Source of the DNA: Gymnorhina tibicen | Taxonomy: Eukaryota; Chordata; Aves; Passeriformes; Artamidae | Reading direction: 5' to 3' | Assembly (NCBI GenBank): GCA_013399875.1 | Contig: VXAZ01001688.1 | Coordinates: 1,251,525-1,315,524, forward strand | Length of the DNA: 64,000 bases | In this document: positions 12,320 to 24,498 of the stretch, one piece after another | Numbering within the stretch: the first letter of the stretch is position 1 | How the letters are laid out: each line of letters opens with the position of its first letter | Made by a program: the position numbers and the translations under genes | Notes under the pieces: generated by a model | Told to the model about the DNA's origin: nothing | Seen by the model: only the letters and a program-made list of their open reading frames with translations | Database searches by the model: none

Positions 12320-14579
12320 ATTACAGAGAAACTGAGAGCAGCACTTCAGTGGGAAGACTGAAAAATATGAATGGCTCTTTGCAGAACGGCCCTTTCTTCC
12401 TGCAGACTTGCATTTCTAAGTTAAATTTGTCACATATTTTCCCAGCTTGTCACTGCAAGCAAGGAACTTACTGCAGCAAGAAATTCACTGGGTTTCCACA
12501 AATTTTTCCCAACTGGTCATTGATTCTCTCCCTGAGCATCGTTGGCATGATTCAGGGCAGAGCTTCCAGGCTGGCACACAGCACTTTGTGCTGGACTGCC
12601 CCAGCCACAGCAGCAGCAAAAATCACGGGAAACTTTGGAACTGGAAATGGAAATTGGCAGTAATACGTGATAATGAGGAAGACGGCTCCTGTCTCTGCTG
12701 CAGAAGCCTGACCTTTCAACAGAGCAAATGTCAGGCAGAGACACAAATGTGTTTAGACCAATATCAGTCACTTCTCTGTGGGGGTGCACGCGCAGGCACA
12801 TGGACAGCGAGGGATTTGCAGCCACTGTACATGCAGAGGAGCACAGTGCTGCAAGTCATTCCTGGAGGAAATATCCCTGGAAGTTGTGCCACTGGGTGCA
12901 AAGGGGCAGATCCTAACAGCGGAACATGGGCCATACTTATCCCGGATTCAGTGTATCCATACCTCCCAACACCAGCTCACACAGAGCACATACTACTCTG
13001 CCTTTCTACTGGTCTGATTTTCCTTCTCATTCTGCTTCACCTGAAACACTTCTGGTTTCCAGGGCTGCCAGAAAGGACTGAGCTTGCAGATGAATCCAGT
13101 TGTGAACCAGTCAAAAGCCAGAAGGGCAGCTGGCTTGGGTAGGGATGTAAGTCCATTGTTTGGGATTCAAGGCCTAGCTTGCAGCCATCACTTAGAATGT
13201 CTGGGAGTGTCCATGTACTCTTCCCAAATGCCACTTTAGTTCCCCTGCCAATTAAGGAAGAGCTACCACTATTCTGGGCAAAAAAATTAATAAAATAAAG
13301 ACCTGCTTCTAACTCCTCCCACACTAAGATGGGGACATCTGGCACAGTAACAACACAGAGCAGACCTGTGTGATCCCAAGTACCCATCCACCTCTGCTCC
13401 TCAGTCCCAGGAGGTCTAACAGGACACGTTTCTAAAAACCCACCTATGGCACCCAAGTGAGCTCTTAAATCAAATCCAGTTAAATTCATCCGATTGCTTT
13501 CCTAAGAGGAGCTGCACCCACATAAAGACGACCAGCAGAACTGGCCCCTTAGCATGGAGCCCATCAGGCCAGAACATTCAGCCAGTACAGCCAACAAGCT
13601 GCCAGCTCAGACCAGGCACCCTCTGGCACTGGGTCTGTCTGATTCTCAGGTGCCATTAGAAGAGAGGTGAGTGTATGTGCTGAAGTGTGTAGGAGGGTGC
13701 ACACAGAGTCAGCACCCTTCAGCTCCTTCTGAGCAGTGCCACAGCAAGGCAAGAATGTTGACACCAGAATCCAAACACTGGGAAATGTGTGACTCCAGTG
13801 CCCAAAAACCTGCATGCCTTCCCTGGAGCTCCCACTTCTTGCTGCACTTCTTGCTCCGGGGAGGAGAGCCAGGGTAGCAGAGATGCACATAATTGATCAT
13901 TAGCTCTGCTCTAGCCTCACAGCAGAGCTGCTCTCCTTGGGAGAGGCACACCAGAGACCCGCGGGGAGCATCCCGGTATCCCCGGGTGATGGCGTGTGGA
14001 GGACACACCGAGGGGCCCGGCTGGTCCATCGGGGCCAGGAGAAGAAGCAGCAAGGGAAAAATCGGAGAGGACAGCAAGGCATGGCTACAAATTGTTGTGC
14101 TGCCCGAGTTAGTAATGCTGTTGGGGGATAGGAGAAGGTAATAAGCAGAATTTTCTAGGAAGCACGCTGAAAATAAGGTACTAAGAAAAGTCACTGAAAA
14201 TGTCAGGCAAGCCAACAGGGAAAGGTCCAAGGAGCAAGCAAAAGCACAGCATATACTTTTTCATCTATTCAATCTGACCCTGGGCCCGGTGCCACAATCT
14301 TTTTAAGGTTAGTGGTGGGAAAGCTGCCTTTTGAATGTTTGCAGAGGCCTATTAACATCCTGTGCTGAGGAACCTTAAACCCCAGGTAGTATTTCAGAGG
14401 AAATGGACAGCACAAAACACAGACTGAAAATTAACCACAGCAGACCCCAGGCCTAAATAAGTTCCACTAGCCCTTTCTGAAATCACTTAAAGGCTTTCCT
14501 TCCAGTTGGACTCCTGCCCAACCACTTTAATAGGTGCAGCAGGCAGAGGGGAAGAAAAAGGGGGGGGGTACGACAAAAA
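12320..14579. other. Unassigned noncoding DNA with long but unsupported open frames
   Basis: A 231-codon plus-strand frame (12447-13142) and a 173-codon minus-strand frame (13709-14230) stand out by length. Neither has a recognisable domain. The first contains one hydrophobic stretch of about 20 residues near its residue 195, which AT/CT-rich codons give easily. Competing frames on other strands overlap both. I call no gene. A nine-base G run lies near 14560. Confidence 0.4.
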
Positions 14580-15340
14580 AGAGAAAAATGAAAGGGAAAA
14601 AGAAACCTATTTGGCCCAGTAATTTAAACATTCTTTGCAAAATAATAATAAAGTAAAAAAAAAAAAGGGCACTTTAACAAAAATTGCAAGTGTAGCAGGA
14701 TCGGGAGGGTAACTTGGTGAAATTCTCTGCGGATGGCTGCAAACCTCTAATGGAAAGTTGTATAAGTGGCTGAGGCCAAAGTAGGCATTAATTACAATGA
14801 AAAATCAGTTTAGTGCAGGCCACAACTAAATTGGAAGCTGGTCCTCTAGGTAAAACAAAGAAAGTGAACAGAAGCCTTAGATTTGATTACATGGCAATAC
14901 AAGAAAAATGTGCTGTATGTTGTCTATTATTAAAGCTGCTTTTGGGCCTTCTGTGTGCGCCTAAGGGATTTTAATAAAAAATTAGTAATAACCCTGCTGC
15001 CCTGGCTCACTGCGGCTTTTGGCGTGTTTGTGGGTACAAGGCTACTTCTGCAGTACAAATTAAGTCACTTTAGACAAGCAACCTTGAAAGCATTATGTGG
15101 TAAGTTCAAGCAGCTCACTTTGACTCCAGGAGGACACAGTCCCTTACTGGAGGCCAGCTCTGGGTTTAGAAGCTGCAGTAGGATTTCATCAGGAAAGAAA
15201 CCCTGCAACTGCTATATTTGTCTTTGATTATTCTTGGCAACACTAGAAATACATACCCAGGTTCATAAACACTGCATAAAATACTGCAAAAGAGTGAGTT
15301 AATGGCAAAAAGTCACCATTAACAGATTTTTTTAAACGAA
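14580..15340. promoter_or_regulatory. Candidate regulatory block
   Basis: A 760-base AT-rich, repeat-free block. A TAATTA core at 14789-14794 is directly followed by CAATG, which resembles adjoining homeodomain and SOX-type half-sites. Further AT-rich motifs lie near 14890 and 14970-14990. A 90-codon frame at 14955-15227 falls inside the block but resembles no protein. The appearance is that of conserved noncoding DNA, untested. Confidence 0.3.
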
Positions 15341-16152
15341 TGCTAACTCTATAACCTTCTTTACATTGATGTAATGCTACTAATAACATTGTCTTTATTG
15401 CTAATATCAGCACTTGGTCCTTGGCATGTCTGGATACAACTAAGCCAGGAAAGTTTACCTGGATTCATTTAAAAATACAAAAAACCTCACTCTCCCAACT
15501 TCATAAAGGTAACTTTTCTAATCCCTCTCCTAGAGATATTTCTTTTAAAACGGTATGAATTATGTTCTTTATACTTCAGAATATCCATACCTCAGTGGAT
15601 CCCAATCTGCTGCTGAGTCCCTGTTTACAATTCCCTATAAATTAAAGGCAAAATTTGCTGTATGCAGAATTTTCTAACATCCAGGGAAATAGGGGAAAAA
15701 GGAAAAAAACATTGTAGGGCTACAGAGACAAGGAAACAAAGGAGAACAAGCAGCTTTGTGTCTCCTGGGTGGTGGGCTGCTGCTACCTACTGCTCCAAAG
15801 GGTCTCCATCCCTCCAGCATTCCATGCTGGGGATGAGGGGTTGTACAGCTCCCGGATGAGTGAAAATGTGGGATTTTTTATGTCACAGGCATTGGTCATG
15901 TCCTAGAAGCACTGCCCAGCCCCCAAGCCCTGCCTGGGTAGGAGTGTGTCTGTACTCCTGTATTATCAGCGTTTGCTATTTCACTATGAGTTGCATCAGG
16001 TTTCTGTGATCTCTACTAAAGAGCCTCCTCTTGCGTTATTTTCTCCCCCTTCAAGCCCATGTTTACCACTCTTTTTCCTTGTAAAGGAAAGTATGGAGAA
16101 AGCATCCAGTTCCTTTCTAGAGTTGCCATGCAAGAAGGATAGGGGGAGAATT

Positions 16153-16191
16153 AAAAAAAAAAAGGGGGAGAGAGAAGGAAAAAAAAAGAAA
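16153..16191. repeat. 39-bp uninterrupted polypurine tract
   Basis: Every base from 16153 to 16191 is A or G, with internal GGGGG and GAGAGA segments. Long homopurine runs of this kind can form triplex (H-DNA) structures, but this one has no mirror symmetry strong enough to predict it. Confidence 0.85.
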
Positions 16192-17510
16192 CAGCAAAAG
16201 ATCTGCCACCAGTTTAATTCCACAAACTTTAAAGCCACCTCATTCGCTCATTCTTCAAATCTGATTCACAGCTGGGTGTGTTAGGTTGACAGTCTGGCAA
16301 CTCTCATCCTAATCCCAGTGGCTCCATGAGCTGTTCCTCAGGTGAGCAGGGCTAACAGGCATGTGCAGACCTGGCCTCCTCCTGCCCATCAAGGTAACAC
16401 AGACAGCGACGTCCCCAAGTGCTGTGACAAGGAAAAGGGGCTCCTCTCTGTAACCTGACCTAGATGTGACCTGGAAGAGTGTTGGAAAAGAAACAACTTT
16501 GGCTTTCAGCGCTTTGTCACACGGACGAGTTGGGCTTCAAAATCCTTTTATCCCAGTCACATGTGGCTGCGCGCCCGGATTCATGTCACCGTGTGCCATG
16601 CGCTCCCGCCTCAGACCGACACCTTCCCTCTTGGCAGCTGCACTTGCTGTGTTTTGTGGTGTCAGGCAAGGCTGTCACAAGAAAGGACTATCCCAGTTTA
16701 CTGTTCTGATGGCCAGCAGAGCCGTTTTACAGCACACAACCGAGTTACTTAAAAGAAGGTAGGACATGAGCACTGAAAGAAGAGTTCTTTTCAAAAACAA
16801 AGCAAAACCAACATTGTAAACCTCTAAGTTCCTCCAGAGCAGTGGAGCACTGGGGCTGGATGGCTCATCCCCATTATTCACAGACTGCCCCTATTGCAGC
16901 CTCCTCTCCATGAAAGGATGAGGAGGAGCAGAAGGGATTTCCTGGGGAAAATCAGCACAGCCAAGGCAGCTCATACTCCCGAGTGCTGAGGCTGTACAGT
17001 TCTAAGGGAGGAGATTGGGAAAACCAAATTGTGGTGCTGAACATTTCCCAGCAGCTCTCCCTTTAATCCATCACAAGCAATGGGTTCACTCAGACACCAT
17101 CCCAACAGATGAACTCCATGGCTGGCAAGCAAGGAATGGGGGCTGCCAGCGGACACAGTGGGGAGTAGCCTGAGGTAGCTGGAATACTAAAAAAGCCCAG
17201 AAACACACAGTCCTCTTTGCATACAACATATAAACCTATAGATACACACACATTTTGCAATGTATCTGAGTTTGAAATGTGTTAGCACATCGATGCTTCC
17301 AGACACACCTGGAAGGTGCATCCAAGTCCCTTCTCTTTCTTCCCAAACGTGTTTACTTTTCCTCATGGAGAGCCGCAGCCCTGGAGGCCACCTGGCCACC
17401 ACATCTGCTCAGCGAGTGCAGGAGTGGTCTCCAGAACCAAGTCTCTTTCTCCAGCATCCCTTATGCTAAGATCTGTGAAAAAACAATGTGGAAAAGAAAA
17501 AACCACCCAA

Positions 17511-17533
17511 GAAAAAGAAAAAAAAAAAAAAAG
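17511..17533. repeat. A-rich run
   Basis: GAAAAAG followed by about fifteen A bases and a final G. Simple low-complexity DNA. Confidence 0.85.
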
Positions 17534-17819
17534 CAACAACTCAAAACTTTTGTCTGTGGATTCAAAAGAGCCCTCTTCATGCCAGATTCATCTACATTAA
17601 ATTGGTCATGACCTTCCAGGTGTCTTTAAGGTTGAAGTGTTTGCTGGACCATTTAAAGCTCCTCTCCTGGGCTCCTGCGACCCTCCTGACATGGAGAGCT
17701 GGGCTTTTAAGAGTGTAGCCACCTTGTCAATGCTCAGAGGTCACTAATAGCCTGCCTTGGGCCTTCCAGCGGGTCGCGTTCGGCTTGCTAGCCCTACACA
17801 AAGGAAAAGGAGAGGAAAG

Positions 17820-18680
17820 CTGGGGAGGGGGGATAATTATCATTCTTCCTCTCCACCCCCCCTCTCCAGGCTGAGAGTTATGCTCCATGTCACTGTGTTA
17901 ATGCGCTTGCATCCAGGGAGACACATAATGCTCCTCTCAGCCCTGTTTATTAGTGAGATCCATTTGCGAAAGGCCCTTCTTTTGTACCACAATATGAATG
18001 TGCTTTGATGGCAAATAATTACGCTAGTCCTTTTGACATGAGGATCCACAGGCTGCCCTAGTTAAGCCAGTAATTAGCCTGTCCTCTTTTTTTTTTTCCT
18101 TTTTTTTTTTTATTATTATTGACAAACTACAAATTATCCTCATATGAGCACTGGCCATTGCTTTTTCTCTTTTCTATTCTGCCTCTCGCTCTCTCCCTCT
18201 CCCTTGTATCTCTCGGCACTTTGGATAAGGGGAATGCAGCTGCACTAGAGCAAGATAAAGCTCCGCCATCAAGATGATGAACAATTTGGATGAAGAGGCT
18301 TCGAGATGAACACAAAAGCTGAAGAAGTGCGGCTGATGCAGCCCCGGACAGCTGAAGAATGCTGCAGTCTGCAGATGAATAGCCCTCATTTGTGAATATA
18401 CAGATTTTCCATGATGAATAAAAACTGAGTGTAGGTCACAATAAATAAACTTTTTTTCCCCCCCTTCCTCTCAAATAATAATTCAGGTTCCCGGCACCAA
18501 ACAGCTGTAAATTGAAGGTTGTGCTTAGTTTTCTCAACTCTCAAAGGGGATAATTAAGCTAAGCTCATATTGTTTGATATATTAGCGTAATGATGAGCTA
18601 CTATATTCTGGCTTGTTTCGAGTTATTTTAGGGGTTTTTTTTTTCTATTATCTTTTTTCTTAAATTACATTTCAAATACA
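17820..18680. promoter_or_regulatory. Candidate regulatory block with four TAATTA cores
   Basis: TAATTA occurs at 17834, 18016, 18071 and 18551. The first sits inside the 10-bp palindrome GATAATTATC (17832-17841). A further ATTAGCGTAATGATGAG cluster lies at 18581-18597. No interspersed repeat interrupts the block apart from T runs at 18087-18111. This is the densest set of homeodomain-type cores I saw over such a length, so an enhancer-like conserved element is plausible. The target gene is unknown. Confidence 0.4.
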
Positions 18681-20178
18681 TTTTAAATCTAGAAACAGCA
18701 TTTCTGAAACACAGTTGCCCTGTGTTTGGGTCTATCTGGAATGTATTCATATAACATTTAATTAAAGATGCTACATCCCCCTTTTTTGGGAAAAAAGCAT
18801 AGAGGTAAAAAATACTGACATTATTTGACTAGTCCTGACATAATCTCACTCAACTGCCAAACCTTTATCCTTATTGGTGCAAGACAGTTAAACGTGGCTG
18901 TATTCTTCATCAATACAGACAGTCACCACCCTTCTGGAAGTTCAGGATTGGTAGTCCTTGGCAACCATAAAACCACTTCAGCCTGCCTAATTTTTTCATA
19001 ATTTCATTTAAAGATCATCAGAGGGCAAAAATAATTTTTGATTTTACCTGTAAACTCAGGGTTCCGTGCACAAGACTGGTGGATGTCATCTTTTTAGGCT
19101 GGCTGACCAGATTCGGGGCCTCTAAGAAGTTTAAAATACCTGCAAGTTGAAGACGTATCTCGGGAAGCAGAGTAAAAGTGAAAGAAGCCCACAAACCTGA
19201 GAGCAGGTGGAGAGCAATGGTCCAAAACATGCTCATAAAAGTAGGATACACAGCAATAATGAGTAGGACTCTTCAATAAAAGCTTTTGTTATCTTGTCAT
19301 TTTCCAAGCTAGAAGAACACATTAAGCTTCTTCTCCATAATCACAACCCACAAAAACTGAACAGTGATTATATAAGAAGGAAATCAGGGAGCAGCACAGG
19401 GGTCATACTCTAGTTTCAGTATTGAGTAGAAAGTTCTGCTAACCTTAGTCAAACAGACTTTTCCTCTTACCTGTGTTTTGAGAATTAAATCCCACAGCAC
19501 ACTCGTTTGTTTATATTCTAAGGCTATGGCACGGCTTCATAACATGGTGAGAAGAGACAGTTCAAATATTTCAGGGAAAAAAATAAGATTATCCTACATC
19601 TTGACCTGTTTCTGGAACCAATGTCAAGCCACATGTTTTTTATGGTTCAAAACTGTGTGTGAATTGTTCCTTTCATCTCTAGTTTGGGATCAAAGGGAGA
19701 ACAGCCCCTGTGATATTTACAGCATGCCTAGAAAGAAACCCCAGGAATCTTCCGCCAAAGCCTGTTCCTTGAGGTTTCTGAGTTGCTCTGCATGGCCAAG
19801 ACTCTGACACGGGGTGGGTGAGCATGGAGGTGCCAGTGCCAAACTTTTCCAGCTCTCCCAGCCTCAGTGGTGATACCTCAGCCTTATTTCCCAATGAGGA
19901 TTTTAAGCCCCACTGTCGCTTGCTTGACCTGTTGTCACACTGCAAGGAGGCAGCCCAAACTTTGAGGATTTCAGTGGATTCCCTGTCTTCTTTACGAGCC
20001 CATCATGGTCTGCTCTAAATCTTTGTCCATTATCCACCGTCCTTATGCTCATCCCACCAAACAGCAATGGGATGTCACCATGGATGAGGTGGGGCCCAAC
20101 TTTCTCCTTCTGGGCACATCCACAATATACTAATCACAAGTGTGTTAGGAAGACCAATTAATCAGAAATTGCAAAGCA
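18681..20178. other. Unassigned noncoding DNA
   Basis: AT-rich to mixed sequence without a recognisable repeat, exon or motif cluster. Confidence 0.45.
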
Positions 20179-20217
20179 GGGAGGGTGGGGGGGGAAGAAA
20201 AAGGAAAAAAAAGAAAA
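20179..20217 (+). repeat. G-run cluster merging into a polypurine tract
   Basis: GGG, A, GGG, T and eight G bases (20179-20194) form a compact G-quadruplex-like pattern. The last G run continues into an uninterrupted A/G tract to 20217. Shortly after, a T run followed by CCCC mirrors part of the tract by complement, so a local A/T hairpin is possible. Confidence 0.6.
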
Positions 20218-20779
20218 TTGTTTTTTTTCCCCACCTGGGAGAAAATTCCCACTGGCCGCTCACTCGAAGAAAACACTGCTACAATCCTGATCCAGAGGCC
20301 ATTAGAGACTGCAAGTCTTCCCGATGGCTTCAAGGGAGTTTCAACCAGGTCATTACTAAACCCAGAGAAAAATAAAATTGGGGGCTTTGCAGCACTGCGC
20401 ATCGGAGAAAAGCGGGGAGCCATGCGCATCCCTAAGGATCACAGCTCCCAGGGCCCTGCGGGTTTCTTCCCGGTGGCACTGACAGTGGTCAAACAGGCTT
20501 GGATTATCATCTAGAGCCCATCCAGTACTTAAACTGATGATGGATTTCCATTCATGCTTGCAGTAATGGCTGAACATTTATTAACTCTTTTCTCACTCAT
20601 TATCTCCCTCCTTAAAAGGGTGCTCACAGCAAAACTGGGATCAATAGTTAGGAAAACCGATTTTTCATTTGACAGCTGTGCAAAAACACACCTTTATTTT
20701 GTATATAGCCCTCTGTAGACTCTACTTACCCGTTAAAGAATTTCTTTTTTAACAGCCATGAATTTATTATCCATATTTT
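20218..20779. other. Unassigned noncoding DNA
   Basis: No gene, repeat or strong motif cluster is visible. Short frames on both strands overlap. Confidence 0.45.
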
Positions 20780-20965
20780 TGTTAGGACCCTGAATTCCTC
20801 ATCAGAGCTGTGCTAGGGCCTGTTCATTTTTGTAATGAGAGAGGGGGAGGAGGCAGCTCCTGCTCTAAAGAGGTCGCAATTTTAGCATGTAAGAGACAAA
20901 GAAGTACAGATAACCCATCCAGGAGGCAGGAGGTGTTGAGGACAAGGTAAGGGTGAAAAAACCAA
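20780..20965 (+). repeat. MIR-type SINE relic (amniote MIR-like)
   Basis: The order of phrases matches the amniote MIR-like SINE. It runs from a GACCCT...CATCAGAG segment to CTGTGCTAGG-CCTGT, then a GCAGCTCCTGCTCTAAAGAG segment equivalent to the family's 'cagtccctgccccaaagag', then AGAGACAAAGAAGTACAGA. It is heavily diverged. No target-site duplication is visible, as expected for an old insertion. The family assignment is by eye. Confidence 0.55.
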
Positions 20966-21289
20966 ACAAACAATCCTGTTGTGTTCAGTAAGTTCATCCT
21001 CAGTTTATGCTATTATAGGATTTCAATATTTTTCAGATTATGCAATCTGATTTAATAATCAGTCGCTCAATATGAGTCTTGTTCTTCCTCGTCTCTGCTC
21101 TAAGAGCTGATGGAGGCAAAAGGCCCTCATACCCTGGTGGGAAGCACCACTCTCACATTCAAAACTTAAGACTGACCCAAGGGATCATCAATCAGTAGCT
21201 CACTTTAAAATTCTCTTTAAAATGTTTTACTAGCTCACTTTACTTGGCATTTTTATCACTATCTATATCTCTAAAGCAGTGATATAATT
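20966..21289. other. Unassigned noncoding DNA
   Basis: Nothing recognised in this stretch. Confidence 0.4.
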
Positions 21290-21500
21290 AGTAAAGCCAT
21301 TAATGTTTCTTATGTTTAGTCTTACAAAAGCTACAAATATCTATAAATCTGGCTCACAACAAAATAAATAATGACAATAATTCTGTCAAGCATCAGTATA
21401 ATCTGCTGGACAGCATTGTGTAAACCAAGCAAATTCCTGAACCATTAATGAGTTTAATCTGTGCCATTTAACCGCCCCCTCAGTAAATTGTTCTGCAGGC
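21290..21500. promoter_or_regulatory. Weak candidate regulatory block
   Basis: AT-rich, repeat-free sequence with ATTAATG-type half-sites near 21298 and 21443 and a GACAATAATTCTGTC segment near 21373. The evidence is compositional only. Confidence 0.22.
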
Positions 21501-22149
21501 CAGAGAGGGGTGTCCAGCTGAGTAACTCTGCAGATTTCCCAGTATTTGCTTTCCCACAAAAGTGACCGGCCCGACTTAATCCAATTCTGCCTCGCACTCT
21601 CCTACAGCTTGAGACAATCTCTTATCAAATGTGTAGGAAAGGGGTATTTCCCCCCATCCTGGTAAAATCTGGGGTTTTCAGAGAAGCTGACGATGGATCC
21701 ACGTTCCTTAGGAGAAAAACCCAAATGAAACAAACCAAAAAACCTGCCACCAGGAAATAACTCCCCTTTCCTTTTTTTCCCTGACAATATTCACTTTTTA
21801 GTGGTGAGGGCGTTCACTTAGGACAAGATGAAGTCAGTTATAAGACTCTGCTCTGTGTGGTTCAAACCAGTAACAGGAATCTGGGTGCCAGCATCTTCGC
21901 CTTAGGGTTAGGCTCTCTCATTCAAGCCAAAATTTATGCCTCAGGCAGGAGAAACTTTTCATCTCTAAAACATCAAACCAGGATGCTGCAGAGTCCTGCT
22001 TTTTGTCATATTGCCTGCTCCCAGTACAGGGATTTTTGTGAAAACTCCTGGACAACTCACGGCCCCGAGACTTTGAACCATGGCATGGGCCACCCTTTAT
22101 TCTGCTAACACTTGATGTTCTTTAAAATTGAGTGGGTTTCAACATATGC
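21501..22149. other. Unassigned noncoding DNA
   Basis: Nothing recognised beyond short unsupported open frames. Confidence 0.4.
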
Positions 22150-22203
22150 AAAAAAAAACCAAACAAAAAAAAACCCCAACCAAAAAAAAAACCCCAAAAA
22201 ACA
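22150..22203. repeat. A/C low-complexity repeat
   Basis: About 54 bases composed only of A and C, with A runs separated by CC, CCCC and CAACC. It has no fixed period. Such A/C-rich tracts recur in bird DNA, but this one is not diagnostic of a family. Confidence 0.85.
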
Positions 22204-24475
22204 CCGACAGAAAGGGCAGACCAAGCCTTGGCAAAAGAATACAAACCCACCAACCATGGCATCACCATTTCAATAACAAAATAAATGTCTGCTCTCATGA
22301 GCCCCGAGTAAAAGCCCCTTTAAGTAAAAGTATTAGAAGAATACATCAGCCATAAGATATAATACCAGTGACTAATACCACAGGATGGGCATTTTTAACT
22401 TTCACTCTGAAATGACTGGATGATAAGAGAGTACAATATATATTTTGAATTCAGGGTGAGAAGATCTTTTTAATATAAGTGTTTCATGATGTAGTCATAC
22501 ATCATTTCTAACTAAAATGCTAAACAAAACACCATCCTTTGCTGAAACATAGATAATGATGGATTTTTGTTATTCTATTTTATTCCATAAAATAATTTTT
22601 CAACCCAAACTTTTATTTTATTGATGGCATAAGAAGGCCCCAGTACATCTTCTTTCATATATGAGACAATTTCATGAAAACTGTGAGCTAAAACTCAAAT
22701 GTCATTCCAGAGAAAGAATTTTTGGATACGTGATCATTTATTGGGATGGTCCCACAAGATGGGATTAAAGGAGATTAAAAGGACCAGGTATGTTTTGTTG
22801 ATTGCTTTGGCGCTTGAAAACCCCTCTGATCTCAGAGCAGGAGTTTTGTGGGTATTATTATAATAATAATGGGGATCTTGGAGGATGGGAGGTGGATAAG
22901 CAGAAGGGAGCTAAATCCAATAATGTTTGTACTGTCACAAAGCCAGGATGGTTTGGGATATGATTTAATCCTATGGAGCAGACCTACCCAACACTCCTAA
23001 GCAAGAGATAGACAAATAAATATACCCAGTAAAATAGAGGCATATCTGCAAAGTGAAATCCCTCACCCTTCCCTGGGCAAAATATTTTATTCCCTCAGCT
23101 CCAAAACTCGCCAGTAATTTGACTCTGTGTGTGCTGAGCAAGAATCCCAACAAATCTCTGCCTCCTCCACTTTATAGCCTCAGCAAAACACGACATCCAA
23201 GGATTTGCCTGTGCTGTCTCTTTCCTTTTGTTTTCATGTGTGCCACCAAAACAGACTGTGTCACTACCTATAAGGAACCAAAATATTTTAAGTACTGACT
23301 ACTGCAAAAATATGAAACACCTTTTTTAGTACTTGGTTCAAACAGAGGGATTGAGGGAGAAGGAAAATGGCATTTCCACTGCTCTGGTGTTGAGGATGGA
23401 TGGCTGCTCACCGCACCATTGCCTTTCCAAATACCTTACTGTGTCTATCACAAGATAATTTCTCTATCCATAGTCTCTTGTCCCAGGTACTCCCAACATT
23501 GGCTGTGTTTTTAAAAAAGAACTTTCCTGGAAAAGCTGATGTTAGAATGGTGGTGTGAAACCGTACAAATTTTATCACTTCCGTGCTTCGAGAAAATCTG
23601 ACTTAAACCCTCAATTTGTAACACTTTAATCCATTCTTCTCATTAAGTCAACGGAGCAACACTGAGTTGGACCAAGCGATGAGCCAGCCCACAGCAGACA
23701 CATCTGCAGCAGAGACACAGGGCCTGCTTTTACAGCAGTTTAATAATAAATTTTAAAAAACTCCAGGCCTGTAGTTGTTCTTGTTTTGAGTTCTTACACT
23801 GACTACTTTGCCCATATACCTCCTGAAGATTTTGGCCGCGGTGCCTAATCAGAACAATAGCTCACAAGAAGCCAGCAGTCCTGGTTACAATTAGTTGGGA
23901 CTATTTTAACTACCTGTTGGGTTGTTACAGATTTAAGAAGGACTGGCTGGTGAGAAGAAGGTTCTGGCAAAAACATCTCTGCTGACTTAGGAACACTTGG
24001 GGATTTTTTATTTTTTAATTTTTATTTTTTAGGTTCAGCAACATGGTTTGGAAAGACTGCTTAAAAACCCGAGATGTATCCTTCCCTGTTTTTCATATCC
24101 GTTCCTGCCTCTTAGCTCTCCAAGGAAGTCTGTATTCCTTATTTACACACAGTGGCCAGCACAGCACCCTCCTGGCCTCAGAGCTCAGTCAGAAATAAGT
24201 AAAAATAATCTGAAGAACAAGTGGATCACACAATCAGTGTGATCTTCCCCTAAATCCTGGATGAAAAACCTCACGAAATCCACAAGGGAAAACCTGAATG
24301 CATTAACCAGAAAAAAAAATAAAATTAAGAGATCTGTGAAAAAAGTTCCGCTTAAAATAAAAGGCAGCAGAGACCAAACTCTAAGAGTCCAGGTTTTGAA
24401 TGAGCTTTCATTATTCATTGACCCAGGTTTCTTCTTTATGCTATGCAGAAAGCAAAAGATTAAACCGGTGCCGAT
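22204..24475. other. Unassigned AT-rich noncoding DNA
   Basis: It contains a perfect 14-bp ATT/AAT palindrome (ATTATTATAATAAT, 22854-22867) extending into (AAT)n. It also contains a T-rich tract ending in AG at about 24003-24032 that resembles a 3' splice acceptor. No plausible exon follows that tract: the open frame behind it has no recognisable content and no matching donor. Confidence 0.4.
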
Positions 24476-24498
24476 GGGAGCGGGGATGGGAGGGTGGG
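24476..24498 (+). other. Putative G-quadruplex motif
   Basis: Five G runs (GGG, GGGG, GGG, GGG, GGG) are separated by loops AGC, AT, A and T. The short loops and the spare run make it the strongest quadruplex pattern I found here. It sits in a small GC-rich patch followed by another G-rich segment near 24526-24539. Confidence 0.65.

Larger units (their letters stand above)
15341..17819. other. Unassigned noncoding DNA
   Basis: Ordinary sequence apart from the purine tract at 16153-16191 and an A-rich run at 17511-17533, listed or noted separately. I see no exon or repeat family. Confidence 0.45.

Noticed and set aside
13709..14230. 173-codon minus-strand frame with a leucine/serine-rich start
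   Set aside because: The hydrophobic start comes from CT-rich sequence, there is no domain, and contradictory plus-strand frames overlap it.
24003..24040. Strong polypyrimidine tract ending in AG, like a splice acceptor
   Set aside because: The T-rich stretch is interrupted by A bases, no plausible exon or donor follows, and such tracts are frequent in AT-rich introns and deserts.
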